Below are positions 53,533 through 60,809 of a stretch of 64,000 nucleotides of DNA, piece by piece. A program made the position numbers and the translations under genes. The stretch's first letter is position 1. Each line of letters opens with the position of its first letter. The DNA is from JAAOIF01 sp965217125 (GTDB lineage: Bacteria; Pseudomonadota; Gammaproteobacteria; PS1; Pseudothioglobaceae): contig OZ244244.1 in assembly GCA_965217125.1 (NCBI GenBank), positions 372,001-436,000 on the forward strand, given 5' to 3'. The notes under the pieces were generated by a model, which was not told the DNA's origin, made no database searches, and saw only the letters and a list, made by a program, of their open reading frames with translations.

Positions 53533-55253
53533 TGCTAAGTAGAAATATCGATGAAGTTTTGTTTGATACTTATTCGCAAGATATTCCCACTTTTCTAAAA
53601 AAAATTTATGCAGCGCGCGCAGTTTCTGAATCACAGCTGTCTTTAAATTTAACTAAGCTACTATCCCCTAATTTTGAGCAGTTAGATGCTGCCTTAAAAC
53701 TGCTTGAACAGGCATTATTGCTACAAAAACGCATTTTGATTATTGGTGATTTTGATGCCGATGGCGCTACTGCCAGCGTGGTTGCTATAAAATCACTAAG
53801 AATGATGGGCGCTCAGCAAGTGGATTTTTTGGTGCCAAACCGTTTTGAACATGGTTATGGGCTGAGTGTAGAGATTGTGAAATTAGCAATCAAACAAAAA
53901 CAGCCCGATGTTATTATTACGGTTGATAACGGCATTTCTAGTTTTGCTGGCGCTGAGTTGGCTCAAAAATCAGGAATTGAAGTGATTATTACCGACCATC
54001 ACCTGCCCGGAAAATCCCTGCCAATAGCTAATGCAATTATCAATCCGAACCTTAAAAATTGTAATTTTCCCAGCAAAAATTTAGCTGGCGTGGGCGTGTG
54101 TTTTTATCTGTTTTCAGCGCTTAAAACTCACCTACAGCAACAAAATTATTTTGCCAATAACAATATTCCTTCGCCAGATTTACGCAGTGTGTTAGATTTG
54201 GTGGCACTTGGCACGGTGGCAGATATGGTTAAACTTGACCAAAATAATCGCATATTGATTGCCGAGGGGATTAAACGCATTCGTCAAAAACAATGCGCGC
54301 CGGGGATTTTAGCCTTGCTGCAAGTGTCTAATAAAAAAGTAGAAACTTTGCAGGCTTCCGACTTGGGTTTTTCGGTTGCACCGAGGCTTAATGCGGCTGG
54401 CAGATTGAGCGACATATCGCGCGGCATTCGTTGTTTATTGACAAATGACATCAACGATGCCAGACGCTATGCCGCAGAATTAGAAGTCTTTAACCAAAAA
54501 CGCCGAACTGAACAACAACGCATTCAAACTGAGGCTGAGGCGATTGTCAAAGCGCAAAATGTTAGCGAGGGTAAGTTTGCTATTAGCCTATTTGACCCTT
54601 CTTGGCATGAGGGCATTGTCGGTATTGTGGCTGGCAAACTCAAAGAAAGCTACCATTGCCCCTGTGCAGTATTTGCCAAATCAGGAGATTTAGCCGCTGA
54701 AAACAGTGCTATGCCAACAGTCCTCAAAGGCTCTATTCGCTCTATTCCAAGCGTGCATATTAAAGATTTACTAGATTTAATTGATCGGCAAAACCCTGGG
54801 CTGATTGATAAATTTGGCGGTCATGCGATGGCAGCAGGTTTGAGCATTCCATTAGGGCAATTTGAGACTTTTGCAAGCACTTTTTCAGCAGCCATAAAGC
54901 AACACCTAAACGGCAAAATCCCCCCAGTAACACTGCTGACCGATGGCGAATTAACCGCAGCTGATATATCGCTCAATAACGCCCAACGCTTGCTTGATGC
55001 CGGGCCCTGGGGTCAGGGCTTTGAGGAGCCTATTTTTATGGGTAATTTTGAGATTATTGAGCAAAAAGTCATCGCCGAAAAACACTTAAAATGCCGCCTG
55101 CAACTACTTGGCGATAAATCCATCCACGATGCTATCGCTTTTTTTCAAAACCCCATCAGCAGTAATCAAGCAAAAATAGCCTACAAACTATCCATCAACA
55201 CCTGGCGCGACAACAATTCATTACAACTAATCATCGAACAAATCCAACAATAA
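53532..55253 (+). CDS. recJ: Single-stranded-DNA exonuclease RecJ
   Basis: 573 residues with DHH-family motifs: LIIGDFDADGATASVVAIKS, ITVDNGISSFAGAE, ITDHHLPGK, then LVALGTVADMVKLD and DHHA1 motif KFGGHAMAAGLSI. It is a 5'-3' exonuclease of recombination and mismatch repair. The ATG overlaps the preceding stop. Confidence 0.96.
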   Translation: MLSRNIDEVLFDTYSQDIPTFLKKIYAARAVSESQLSLNLTKLLSPNFEQLDAALKLLEQALLLQKRILIIGDFDADGATASVVAIKSLRMMGAQQVDFLVPNRFEHGYGLSVEIVKLAIKQKQPDVIITVDNGISSFAGAELAQKSGIEVIITDHHLPGKSLPIANAIINPNLKNCNFPSKNLAGVGVCFYLFSALKTHLQQQNYFANNNIPSPDLRSVLDLVALGTVADMVKLDQNNRILIAEGIKRIRQKQCAPGILALLQVSNKKVETLQASDLGFSVAPRLNAAGRLSDISRGIRCLLTNDINDARRYAAELEVFNQKRRTEQQRIQTEAEAIVKAQNVSEGKFAISLFDPSWHEGIVGIVAGKLKESYHCPCAVFAKSGDLAAENSAMPTVLKGSIRSIPSVHIKDLLDLIDRQNPGLIDKFGGHAMAAGLSIPLGQFETFASTFSAAIKQHLNGKIPPVTLLTDGELTAADISLNNAQRLLDAGPWGQGFEEPIFMGNFEIIEQKVIAEKHLKCRLQLLGDKSIHDAIAFFQNPISSNQAKIAYKLSINTWRDNNSLQLIIEQIQQ

Positions 55254-55313
55254 GCAAACTTATTTCAGGCAAAATATCAGTTTTACGAGAAAGTATTATG
55301 AATTTTATAGTTA

Positions 55314-55352
55314 ACAAAATCATTCAGCGGGGATGCCGCCACTATTTTATTT
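55314..55352. other. Possible attC half-site upstream of RhuM
   Basis: GTTAACAAAATCATTCAGCG followed by GGGATGCCGCC. Its reverse complement matches the right half of the attC-like element at 56862-56909 (CGCTGGAGTGTTTTGTTAAC). It may mark the left edge of the cassette region. No partner half is visible. Confidence 0.35.
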
Positions 55353-55380
55353 AGTATTTTATTATTAAAAACAATAAACT

Positions 55381-56382
55381 ATGAACAAAAACAACAACCA
55401 AATACTAATCTATCAAAACACCGATGGCAATATAAAAGTAGATGTTCATTTTGAGAATGAGACGGTTTGGCTTACGCAAAATCAGATGGCAACACTTTTT
55501 GCTAAAGCTAAATCAACCATAAACGAGCATATCCAAAACATTTATCAAGAAAAAGAGCTGGTAAAAGACAATACTTCACAGAAATTCGGGATTTCCGAAT
55601 TTCAGCAAAAATCCCATAATTACTACAATCTTGATGTCATTATCTCGGTAGGCTACAGGGTGAAATCTATGCAGGGGACACAGTTTCGCATTTGGGCTAC
55701 TCAACGGCTAAAAGACTATATTATTAAAGGCTTTGCCTTAAATGATGAGCGTTTTAAGTCGGGTAATTCGATGAATTATTTTAATGAATTGCAACAGCGT
55801 ATTCGTGAAATACGGCTTTCTGAAAAGTTTTTCTATCAAAAAATAAAGGATATTTACACCACCAGCATAGATTATGACCCAAGAGCTGAAAAGACCATTA
55901 GTTTTTTCAAATTAGTGCAGAATAAATTGCTTTGGGCAATCAGTCAGCAAACTGCGGCGGAGTTGGTTTATCGGCGTTCTGATGCAAATTTGCCTTTAAT
56001 GGGTATGCTTTCTTATGATAAAAAAAAGCATATTTCTATTAAAAAAGTCGATGCAAGTATTGCCAAAAATTATTTGAATGAAACTGAGATTAGGTTATTA
56101 GCTTTGTTGGTTGAGCAGTATTTAGCCTTTGCTGAGACAATGGCTGAGCAACAAAACCCGATGTATATGCAAGATTGGATTGAGCGCTTGGATAGTATTT
56201 TGCAATTAAATGGCAGGGAATTGCTAAAGCACGCTGGCAAAATATCACATACAGTTGCCTTAGAAAAGTCTAATATCGAGTTTGAAAAATTTAAAGAGCA
56301 GCAAAAAGTGTTAGAAAAAAAGCAAAGTCTCAAAGCACTTGAACAAGATTTAGCGCTATTGAAAAAGCAAAACACCAACTAA
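55381..56382 (+). CDS. RhuM family (virulence-associated) protein
   Basis: 333 residues of the RhuM family: ETVWLTQNQMATLFAKAKST (winged-helix-like N-terminus), YYNLDVIISVGYRVKSMQGT, FRIWATQRLKDYIIKGFALN and YYxFAE-type C-terminus, ending in a coiled coil (EFEKFKEQQKVLEKKQSLKA). RhuM proteins are widespread in accessory regions; a role in DNA-binding or phage/toxin systems is suspected, not shown. The gene abuts an attC-like site and its 3' end is duplicated at 58379-58543. Confidence 0.85.
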   Translation: MNKNNNQILIYQNTDGNIKVDVHFENETVWLTQNQMATLFAKAKSTINEHIQNIYQEKELVKDNTSQKFGISEFQQKSHNYYNLDVIISVGYRVKSMQGTQFRIWATQRLKDYIIKGFALNDERFKSGNSMNYFNELQQRIREIRLSEKFFYQKIKDIYTTSIDYDPRAEKTISFFKLVQNKLLWAISQQTAAELVYRRSDANLPLMGMLSYDKKKHISIKKVDASIAKNYLNETEIRLLALLVEQYLAFAETMAEQQNPMYMQDWIERLDSILQLNGRELLKHAGKISHTVALEKSNIEFEKFKEQQKVLEKKQSLKALEQDLALLKKQNTN

Positions 56383-56460
56383 CACTTGAATTTCACCTGT
56401 CGCGTTCACCAAAAGGCACGAGCGGCGGCTTTAGCCGTCCGCTTGAGTGCTTTGTTATGT
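56376..56460 (-). other. attC-like cassette recombination site 1
   Basis: Runs from CTAACACTTGAATTTCACC to GAGTGCTTTGTTATGT, with the shared inner segment TTCACCAAAAGGCACGAGCG and a GGCGGCTTTAGCCGTCC hairpin. The VOC gene's stop codon lies at its right-hand edge. Central segments of sites 1, 4, 5, 6 and 8 are clearly homologous. Confidence 0.6.
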
Positions 56461-56856
56461 CTGCCTGACACCATGATAAACAGCCTCTATGCGATTTCCA
56501 AACGGGTCAAATAAAAACGCACCGAAATAGTTTTTGTGGTAATGCTTGCGAAGCCCTGGTGCACCATTACACTTTCCACCATTTTCTAACCCTACTCGAT
56601 AAAAAGATGCCACCATATCTCTTGATTTTGCTTTAAAACACCAGTGCCTAGAATTATCAACATTAGCAGTTGATGATGCATATACTGCTAAACAGCTATG
56701 AGACTCGTTACCTGCTGTACACCGGACACCATAACCTAAAGAGCTATCGGTTTCGTAGACTTTTTCACAACCCAGTGAGTTCATGACTGAGTCATAAAAA
56801 CTCACACAATCGGATAGAGATTTTACTGATATTGAAACATGATCAATGAGTTGCAT
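56455..56856 (-). CDS. VOC-superfamily (glyoxalase/bleomycin-resistance fold) protein
   Basis: 133 residues: QLIDHVSISVKSLSDCVSFY at the N-terminus (metal His), SSTANVDNSRHWCFKAKSRD in the middle and FGAFLFDPFGNRIEAVYHG at the end (Glu ligand). Two betaalphabetabetabeta repeats of the VOC fold; the substrate is unknown. GGAGAATAA precedes the ATG and is part of the adjacent attC-like element. The stop codon is within the neighbouring attC-like core, as expected for a gene cassette. Confidence 0.85.
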   Translation of the reverse strand: MQLIDHVSISVKSLSDCVSFYDSVMNSLGCEKVYETDSSLGYGVRCTAGNESHSCLAVYASSTANVDNSRHWCFKAKSRDMVASFYRVGLENGGKCNGAPGLRKHYHKNYFGAFLFDPFGNRIEAVYHGVRQT

Positions 56857-56861
56857 TTATT

Positions 56862-56909
56862 CTCCAAACTCAGCGGCGGCAGTAGCCGTTCGCTGGAGTG
56901 TTTTGTTAA
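56862..56909 (-). other. attC-like cassette recombination site 2
   Basis: CTCCAAACTCAGCGGCGGC and GCCGTTCGCTGGAG are inverted repeats with unpaired bases, followed by TGTTTTGTTAAC. The GST stop codon (TAA) lies in the GTTAAC core, and the GGAG of the other end is the ribosome site of the VOC gene. It is shorter and more diverged than the other sites. Confidence 0.5.
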
Positions 56910-57517
56910 CCTTTAAGCATTTCGTATGGGCTTTGCCATCCATTTTGCTCTCGTAGTCTATCCAGCCAATGCAAAACATTTCGAGGAACTTCAACGCTTG
57001 CTTCATCTGCATACATCAAATAAGCAGATAAAGAAAAATCGGCTGGTGATATAGCATTTCCGAGTATGAAAGGCTTATCAGCAAGCTCTTTATCAAGAAC
57101 GCCAACATCATGCTTGTATCGGATTCTCAACCAGTCATACGCACCTTGAGACAGTTTAAAGTCTGGATATATTTTGGACAGTTTTTCATTCGCTCTTAGT
57201 TGAGGCAAACACATACCTATTTTGTTTGCCTCCCAAACCAGCCATTCCAAGCATCTTTGTTTTTCATTTGAGCTTTTAAATTTTTCATATTTATCAGACA
57301 GATAAACAAGGATCGCATTGGATTGAATATAGCATTGTTTATTGTCTATTAAAGTTGGCACTTCCGAAAATTTTGATGCCTTTAAAAACTCATCGCTTCT
57401 TGTTCTTTGTTCAGAAAAAATGTCAACAAACTCGTACTCATGTTCAACTTCAAGCCATTCCAAGAAAAATTTTACTTTTAAGGCATGGCCAGAGTCTGGG
57501 TGTCCATATAATTTCAT
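56906..57517 (-). CDS. Glutathione S-transferase family protein
   Basis: 203 residues: thioredoxin-like N-terminal domain (MKLYGHPDSGHALKVKFFLE, FSEVPTLIDNKQCYIQSNAI with cis-Pro and the Gln-Ser glutathione contact) and a helical C-terminal domain (KPFILGNAISPADFSLSAYL). GGAGGACAGTA precedes the ATG. It is a cassette-borne gene with its stop in the attC-like core. Substrate is unknown. Confidence 0.88.
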   Translation of the reverse strand: MKLYGHPDSGHALKVKFFLEWLEVEHEYEFVDIFSEQRTRSDEFLKASKFSEVPTLIDNKQCYIQSNAILVYLSDKYEKFKSSNEKQRCLEWLVWEANKIGMCLPQLRANEKLSKIYPDFKLSQGAYDWLRIRYKHDVGVLDKELADKPFILGNAISPADFSLSAYLMYADEASVEVPRNVLHWLDRLREQNGWQSPYEMLKG

Positions 57518-57594
57518 TACTGTCCTCCTGTGGGTTAACGCCTCGTATCATAACAACCGTGCGATTAAAAAACATTAAAAACTGTTTTTGATTA

Positions 57595-57961
57595 CACTAT
57601 CCAATGGCAATTGGATAAGGAGATAGTGATACCGTCTAATACTTTAAGTTGCTAAACTTATAATTTAGGTTTTGTGCCTATCTCCTACTTAACTTAAACA
57701 AATACGAACAGTATCTTGTGCAAGTATTAAGCTACTTAGCACGCATAAAACGAGGATGTGTGGAAGTTATTTACCCAATTACTTTTAATTTTAATATAAA
57801 TGGAGGTTATTATGTTAGCAATAGGAATAGACATGTCTAAGGCAAGTTTTGATACTACTGTGCAGTTTGATGGAAAACATCAGAATAAGTACTTTAGTAA
57901 TGATTTAAAAGGCTTTAAGGCTTTTCTCAAATGGTTAAATGTAATGGTTCAATCACCTTAG
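57595..57961 (+). mobile_element. IS110-family remnant: 5' non-coding end and start of the transposase
   Basis: ATG at 57812 (after GGAGG) opens LAIGIDMSKASFDTTVQFDG, the DEDD N-terminus of IS110-type transposases; the frame is cut at about 57940 by an IS3 end and closes at 57961 after 49 codons. The roughly 210 bases upstream would be the IS110 left end, where the bridge RNA of this family is encoded; AGGAGATAG (57618-57626) pairs perfectly with CTATCTCCT (57678-57686). The element sits where the upstream attC of the GST cassette should be, leaving only TAACGCCTCG-type residues near 57537. Confidence 0.7.
57618..57690 (+). ncRNA. Candidate bridge-RNA stem region of the IS110 remnant
   Basis: A 9-pair stem (57618-57626 with 57678-57686) encloses about 50 bases with AAGTTGCTAAACTTATAATT, itself able to form a small hairpin. 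The position between the element's left end and the transposase start is where IS110-group bridge RNAs are found. No promoter or expression evidence is available. Confidence 0.35.
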
Positions 57962-58190
57962 ACACATTTCAAGCCACTTTTTTCAACTCAGCCATCTTTT
58001 CCGCAGGGGTTTTATACCCAATGGCTGAATGAATCCTTTTGTAGTTATAAAAATAAATATAACTCTCCACATTTTCCACTACTTCTTGATGATTGCTAAA
58101 GCTTTGGTAGTTTAATCGTTCAGTCTTTAAACTTCTAAAAAATCGTTCCATTACAGCATTATCCCAACAGTTACCTCGTCTGCTAATGCT
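57940..58190 (-). mobile_element. IS3-family remnant: 3' end of transposase OrfB
   Basis: On the minus strand 58190-57969 encodes SISRRGNCWDNAVMERFFRS, then ESYIYFYNYKRIHSAIGYKT and PAEKMAELKKVA, the last 70 or so residues of an IS3-type rve integrase with the Glu of the DDE triad. The terminal sequence TGTAATGGTTCAATCACC begins at 57940. The 5' side is replaced by repeat sequence (purine/pyrimidine run and palindrome at 58241-58258), so the transposase is inactive. Confidence 0.8.
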
Positions 58191-58378
58191 CTGTTCTGCC
58201 ATCTGCCCTCTGTTCATTAGGCTTATTTGTGCAGTTGGTAATGCGACTTCAGTCGCATCTATGCTTGTATTGAGGCGATTTTTGCACATTATCACCTTGA
58301 GGATTGGGGCGCCATTAGATTTGTTTGTGGGGGTAGAAAAAGCAGAGCAAAAATAATTACACCTGGTCCTAATTTATT
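58188..58378. repeat. Dispersed repeat fragment
   Basis: CTCTGTTCTGCCATCTGCC run, palindrome at 58241-58258, then ATTGAGGCGATTTTTGCACA and AGATTTGTTTGTGGGGGTAG, the same string of units found at 28.3-28.9 kb and 63.4-63.9 kb. No gene. Confidence 0.8.
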
Positions 58379-58543
58379 CTAAAACACGCTGGCAAAATAT
58401 CACATACAGTTGCCTTAGAAAAGTCTAATATTGAGTTTGAAAAATTTAAAGAACAGCAAAAAGTGTTAGAAAAAAAGCAAAGTCTCAAGGCACTTGAACA
58501 AGATTTAGCGCTATTGAAAAAGCAAAACGCCAACCTCGACTAA
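58379..58543 (+). pseudogene. Duplicated 3' end of the RhuM gene
   Basis: 165 bases nearly identical to the last 55 codons of the RhuM gene at 55381-56382, in frame, ending two codons later (KKQNANLD then stop). The following attC-like site is also similar to the one after the intact RhuM. The pair of copies brackets the VOC, GST and IS remnants. Confidence 0.85.
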
Positions 58544-58613
58544 CACTTGAATTTCGCCTGTCGCACTTACCAAAAGGCACGAGCAGCGCCCAAGTGTAGT
58601 GATTTGTTAGGCA
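58536..58613 (-). other. attC-like cassette recombination site 4
   Basis: From GACTAACACTTGAATTTCGC through CTTACCAAAAGGCACGAGCA to GTGTAGTGATTTGTTAGGC. The right-hand core GTTAGGC contains the TAA stop of the DUF2165 gene on the minus strand. Confidence 0.65.
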
Positions 58614-59101
58614 TCTGTTTCTTTGTCAGTTGCAGTAAGGTATAAAAGCACAATGCCAATTATTACTGCCAAACGAAAAGCCGCTTGTTGGCCATTCCAA
58701 ATCTTGGATTGCCACATCAGGAACCATTCTCCACCTATGGTAATAAACCCTGTAAACCACAAAGCAATCCCTAATGTTAATCCAAGTATTGCAAGACCTT
58801 TGGCTTTATTAAAGTGATGTGGATTTTTTATCAGTTTTAATAGACGAAAACCTCCTAACCAACACAAAACAGCAACTATCCCCTCTATAAAAATTATAAA
58901 ATTGTATGCAATATGATAAATCATGGGGGAGTTAATTGCTCGCCACATACCGTTGTTATTAGGGAATGTGCTGTCCATTTTAAGGACATGGCGGACAAAC
59001 TGATAATTGGAGTCATAATCTGTAAGATTATTAAACACTACCAATGAGGCAAAAAATGCAACTGCCCAGACAAGAGCAATTTTTGAGAGTCTTGTGTACA
59101 T
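58607..59101 (-). CDS. DUF2165 family small integral membrane protein
   Basis: 164 residues, four membrane helices: KIALVWAVAFFASLVVFNNL, NFIIFIEGIVAVLCWLGGFR, KGLAILGLTLGIALWFTGFI, RLAVIIGIVLLYLT. The loop NLTDYDSNYQFVRHVLKMDS is typical of DUF2165. The TAA stop is inside the GTTAGGC core of an attC-like site. Function is unknown. Confidence 0.8.
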   Translation of the reverse strand: MYTRLSKIALVWAVAFFASLVVFNNLTDYDSNYQFVRHVLKMDSTFPNNNGMWRAINSPMIYHIAYNFIIFIEGIVAVLCWLGGFRLLKLIKNPHHFNKAKGLAILGLTLGIALWFTGFITIGGEWFLMWQSKIWNGQQAAFRLAVIIGIVLLYLTATDKETDA

Positions 59102-59133
59102 TATGCTTTCTATTATATAAGTTGGGTATGAAT

Positions 59134-59147
59134 GATTTGTTAGGTGC
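59134..59147 (-). other. attC-like half-site
   Basis: GATTTGTTAGGTGC matches the right end of sites 4 and 6. The core contains the stop codon of the 32-residue ORF. The opposite half was not found, so the site seems decayed or very short. Confidence 0.4.
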
Positions 59148-59238
59148 GTGTCTTGTGCTTATGTTGATACCATAAAATAGCAATAAGTGCTATTGTGCTA
59201 ATAATACCCAAACTAGAAAATAAAATTAATGCTTCCAT
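59140..59238 (-). CDS. 32-residue membrane peptide
   Basis: MEALILFSSLGIISTIALIA, then ILWYQHKHKTRT and stop. A single membrane helix and a basic tail. Its ATG follows the preceding gene's stop by one base, and its TAA lies in a GTTAGGT attC core, so it is likely translated as a second product of the same cassette. A tiny toxin-like or helper membrane peptide is possible; there is no direct evidence. Confidence 0.5.
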   Translation of the reverse strand: MEALILFSSLGIISTIALIAILWYQHKHKTRT

Positions 59239-59239
59239 A

Positions 59240-59428
59240 TTATTTACCCCTCATTAGTGTAAATGCTATTGCTGCTATAAAAACCGTTGTATAGGTTCCT
59301 GTCAATAAGATTGCTAATTTAGATACACCTTCTATTTGTAAAATAGTACTCAATACAACGCCAGCAAAGACAAGTTTAGAAATATCCAATAAATAATCAG
59401 CAATTTTTTCTTTTATGATTAGTATCAT
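59240..59428 (-). CDS. 62-residue membrane protein
   Basis: MILIIKEKIADYLLDISKLV, then two hydrophobic helices (FAGVVLSTILQIEG, LAILLTGTYTTVFIAAIAFT) and a short basic end. It resembles small DUF6722-type two-helix proteins seen in accessory regions. ATG overlaps the end of an upstream frame (ATGA) and its stop is one base from the next start; the three frames look co-translated. Confidence 0.6.
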   Translation of the reverse strand: MILIIKEKIADYLLDISKLVFAGVVLSTILQIEGVSKLAILLTGTYTTVFIAAIAFTLMRGK

Positions 59429-59586
59429 AACACAATTACCTTATCTTGTTTGTTAGAAACGACAACAAAATCCAGAGACGGATTTCCATTACAATCTTGT
59501 ATCACATCTTTGGTATCCTCACACGACTCAACAAAGATAGTTATTTGATTTTTTGAAATATTTTGTTTTTTAAAACTCCTTTCCAA
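59425..59586 (-). CDS. Possible small or 5'-truncated protein
   Basis: An open frame of about 53 codons (ITIFVESCEDTKDVIQDCNG, then NPSLDFVVVSNKQDKVIVL) ending in TGA that overlaps the ATG of the 62-residue membrane protein. There is no ATG; a TTG at 59586 is possible and a GGAAAGGAG lies just after it, so the real start may be a rare codon or lost. The content looks protein-like (hydrophilic, regular strands) but I do not recognise it. Confidence 0.35.
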   Translation of the reverse strand: MERSFKKQNISKNQITIFVESCEDTKDVIQDCNGNPSLDFVVVSNKQDKVIVL

Positions 59587-59630
59587 AACCCTCTATTAAC
59601 GAAAATAGAAAAGTGTGAAATAGTCATCCA

Positions 59631-59700
59631 ACTCCTAAATTCACCTAAAGCATTTACCTAAAGGGCACGACGAGCGGTCGGCAGGAATGATTTGTTAGTT
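59631..59700 (-). other. attC-like cassette recombination site 5
   Basis: CTCCTAAATTCACCTAAAGC, CATTTACCTAAAGGGCACGA, then GAGCGGTCGGCAGGAATG and ATTTGTTAGTT. The inner ACCTAAAGGGCACGACGAGC is shared with sites 6 and 8. Confidence 0.55.
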
Positions 59701-59712
59701 GAGTTTATAAAA

Positions 59713-59908
59713 CTATGTAAAAAATGTTTTGATTACCAAACTAACAACACCTGCTAAAATCAAAGCATTCATAACTTCAAGCCTAACTAATCTCCTATCA
59801 AAGCCCGCTATTTTCTTCACTTGCTTTTTTCGCTTTGTCTGCTGGAACACCAGCAGAAATAAAAACTTCGTATGTATTTGACAACATCATTGACATTTTT
59901 TTACTCAT
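59713..59908 (-). pseudogene. Frameshifted DUF1640-like coiled-coil membrane protein
   Basis: From ATG 59908 the frame reads YEVFISAGVPADKAKKASEE and then meets a stop; a one-base shift in the run GAAGAAAATAG continues as IAGFDRRLVRLEVMNALILA, then GVVSLVIKTFFT and TAG at 59713. N- and C-terminal halves both match the tandem genes at 20111 and 20425 (ITAGVPKAQAKA; RFVRLEVLMV...LKSLF). Removing one A restores the gene, so it is a recent frameshift (or sequencing error). Confidence 0.7.
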
Positions 59909-59983
59909 GCTTAAATCAAATTCAAATTACGGATTAATTTTAGCATATTTTCAAAACGGCATACTGAAACGCCTTATTTGGTT

Positions 59984-60067
59984 TTATCGGACACCTTCAC
60001 GACCACGACCAATATACCAACTGCCAATTTCTAAATCTTTTAATAAAATTTGTTCACATTCAATCAT
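59984..60067 (-). CDS. 27-residue ORF overlapping the UDG-like gene end
   Basis: MIECEQILLKDLEIGSWYIG followed by RGREGVR; the ATG overlaps the UDG-like stop. Small, with no family I know. Listed because coupled start and attC-bounded location make translation possible. Confidence 0.25.
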   Translation of the reverse strand: MIECEQILLKDLEIGSWYIGRGREGVR

Positions 60068-60683
60068 AAAGATATTGGCTCATGCGTTTCCATCTTTCTT
60101 CTTTTTTCTTATTAGATATTCTGGCGGCTGGATGGTATTGAAAAAATATTTTTGTATTTCCGTATCTAAATGAATCATCTATGATTTCTTGTTTATCTTC
60201 ACAACTATCAAAAATGGCATTAAAGGTTTTGACTCCTAATGCAATTGCAATTTTTGGTTTGATAATTTTTATCATGGGTAAAGTAAATTCTTTAGCCGCT
60301 CTTCGCATATCTTTTATTGGAATATTTGCACTCATTCCACCCATTTTTATAAATGGAAAAAGGTTGGTTGCGTAAGTATTTTTTAATTCTAAATCAAGGC
60401 ATTCTTTAAGTAATTTTATAAGGTTTTTATTTGTACCAACGCTTGGAGTATATCCGTATTTATTAGTTTCTTCACATACATTTCCTTGCATATTTTCGTC
60501 AGAAGACCAGTCTTGTAAAATTATAAAAACATTTGTATTTACATTGTGTGCCGATTTACTATACGGAGAAACATAATTACATTCATATGCCCCATTTGCA
60601 TAATCTGCAATATAGTTATATCCATCGTATTTTGTTTGTTGCCTTAGTTTTGCTAACTTTAATAATTCTTGTTTTTTATTCAT
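60060..60683 (-). CDS. Uracil-DNA glycosylase superfamily-like protein
   Basis: 207 residues from ATG 60683, after GGAGCGGAGA; upstream in-frame starts run into the attC site. Motifs: NVFIILQDWSSDEN, TYATNLFPFIKMGGMSANIP, MIKIIKPKIAIALGVKTFNA and KIFFQYHPAARISN, which resemble the UDG-like fold (GxDP-like first motif replaced by LQDW, the last with the HPxxxx Ser/Arg). Catalytic role is uncertain; it may bind DNA or be a glycosylase of an unusual family. Confidence 0.6.
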   Translation of the reverse strand: MNKKQELLKLAKLRQQTKYDGYNYIADYANGAYECNYVSPYSKSAHNVNTNVFIILQDWSSDENMQGNVCEETNKYGYTPSVGTNKNLIKLLKECLDLELKNTYATNLFPFIKMGGMSANIPIKDMRRAAKEFTLPMIKIIKPKIAIALGVKTFNAIFDSCEDKQEIIDDSFRYGNTKIFFQYHPAARISNKKKEERWKRMSQYLYD

Positions 60684-60701
60684 TCTCCGCTCCATATTGA
60701 T

Positions 60702-60776
60702 GCCTAACGCCCAAACCCACCTGCCGTATTTACCCAAAAGGCACGACTAGCGGTCAAGTGCAGTGATTTGTTAGGT
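60702..60776 (-). other. attC-like cassette recombination site 6
   Basis: The clearest site: left core GCCTAAC (60702-60708), right core GTTAGGT (60770-60776). CACCTGCCG and CGGTCAAGTG pair with one extra base on each side; the spacer has TTTACCCAAAAGGCACGAC. It has both RYYYAAC and GTTRRRY ends as in attC sites. Confidence 0.75.
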
Positions 60777-60809
60777 GTTTTTAAATAATTAATGTTTGTT
60801 CCTTAAAAA

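Noticed and set aside
59835..60375. Plus-strand frames of 112 and 64 codons
   Set aside because: They are antisense to the UDG-like gene and the frameshifted DUF1640-like gene, which have recognisable motifs.
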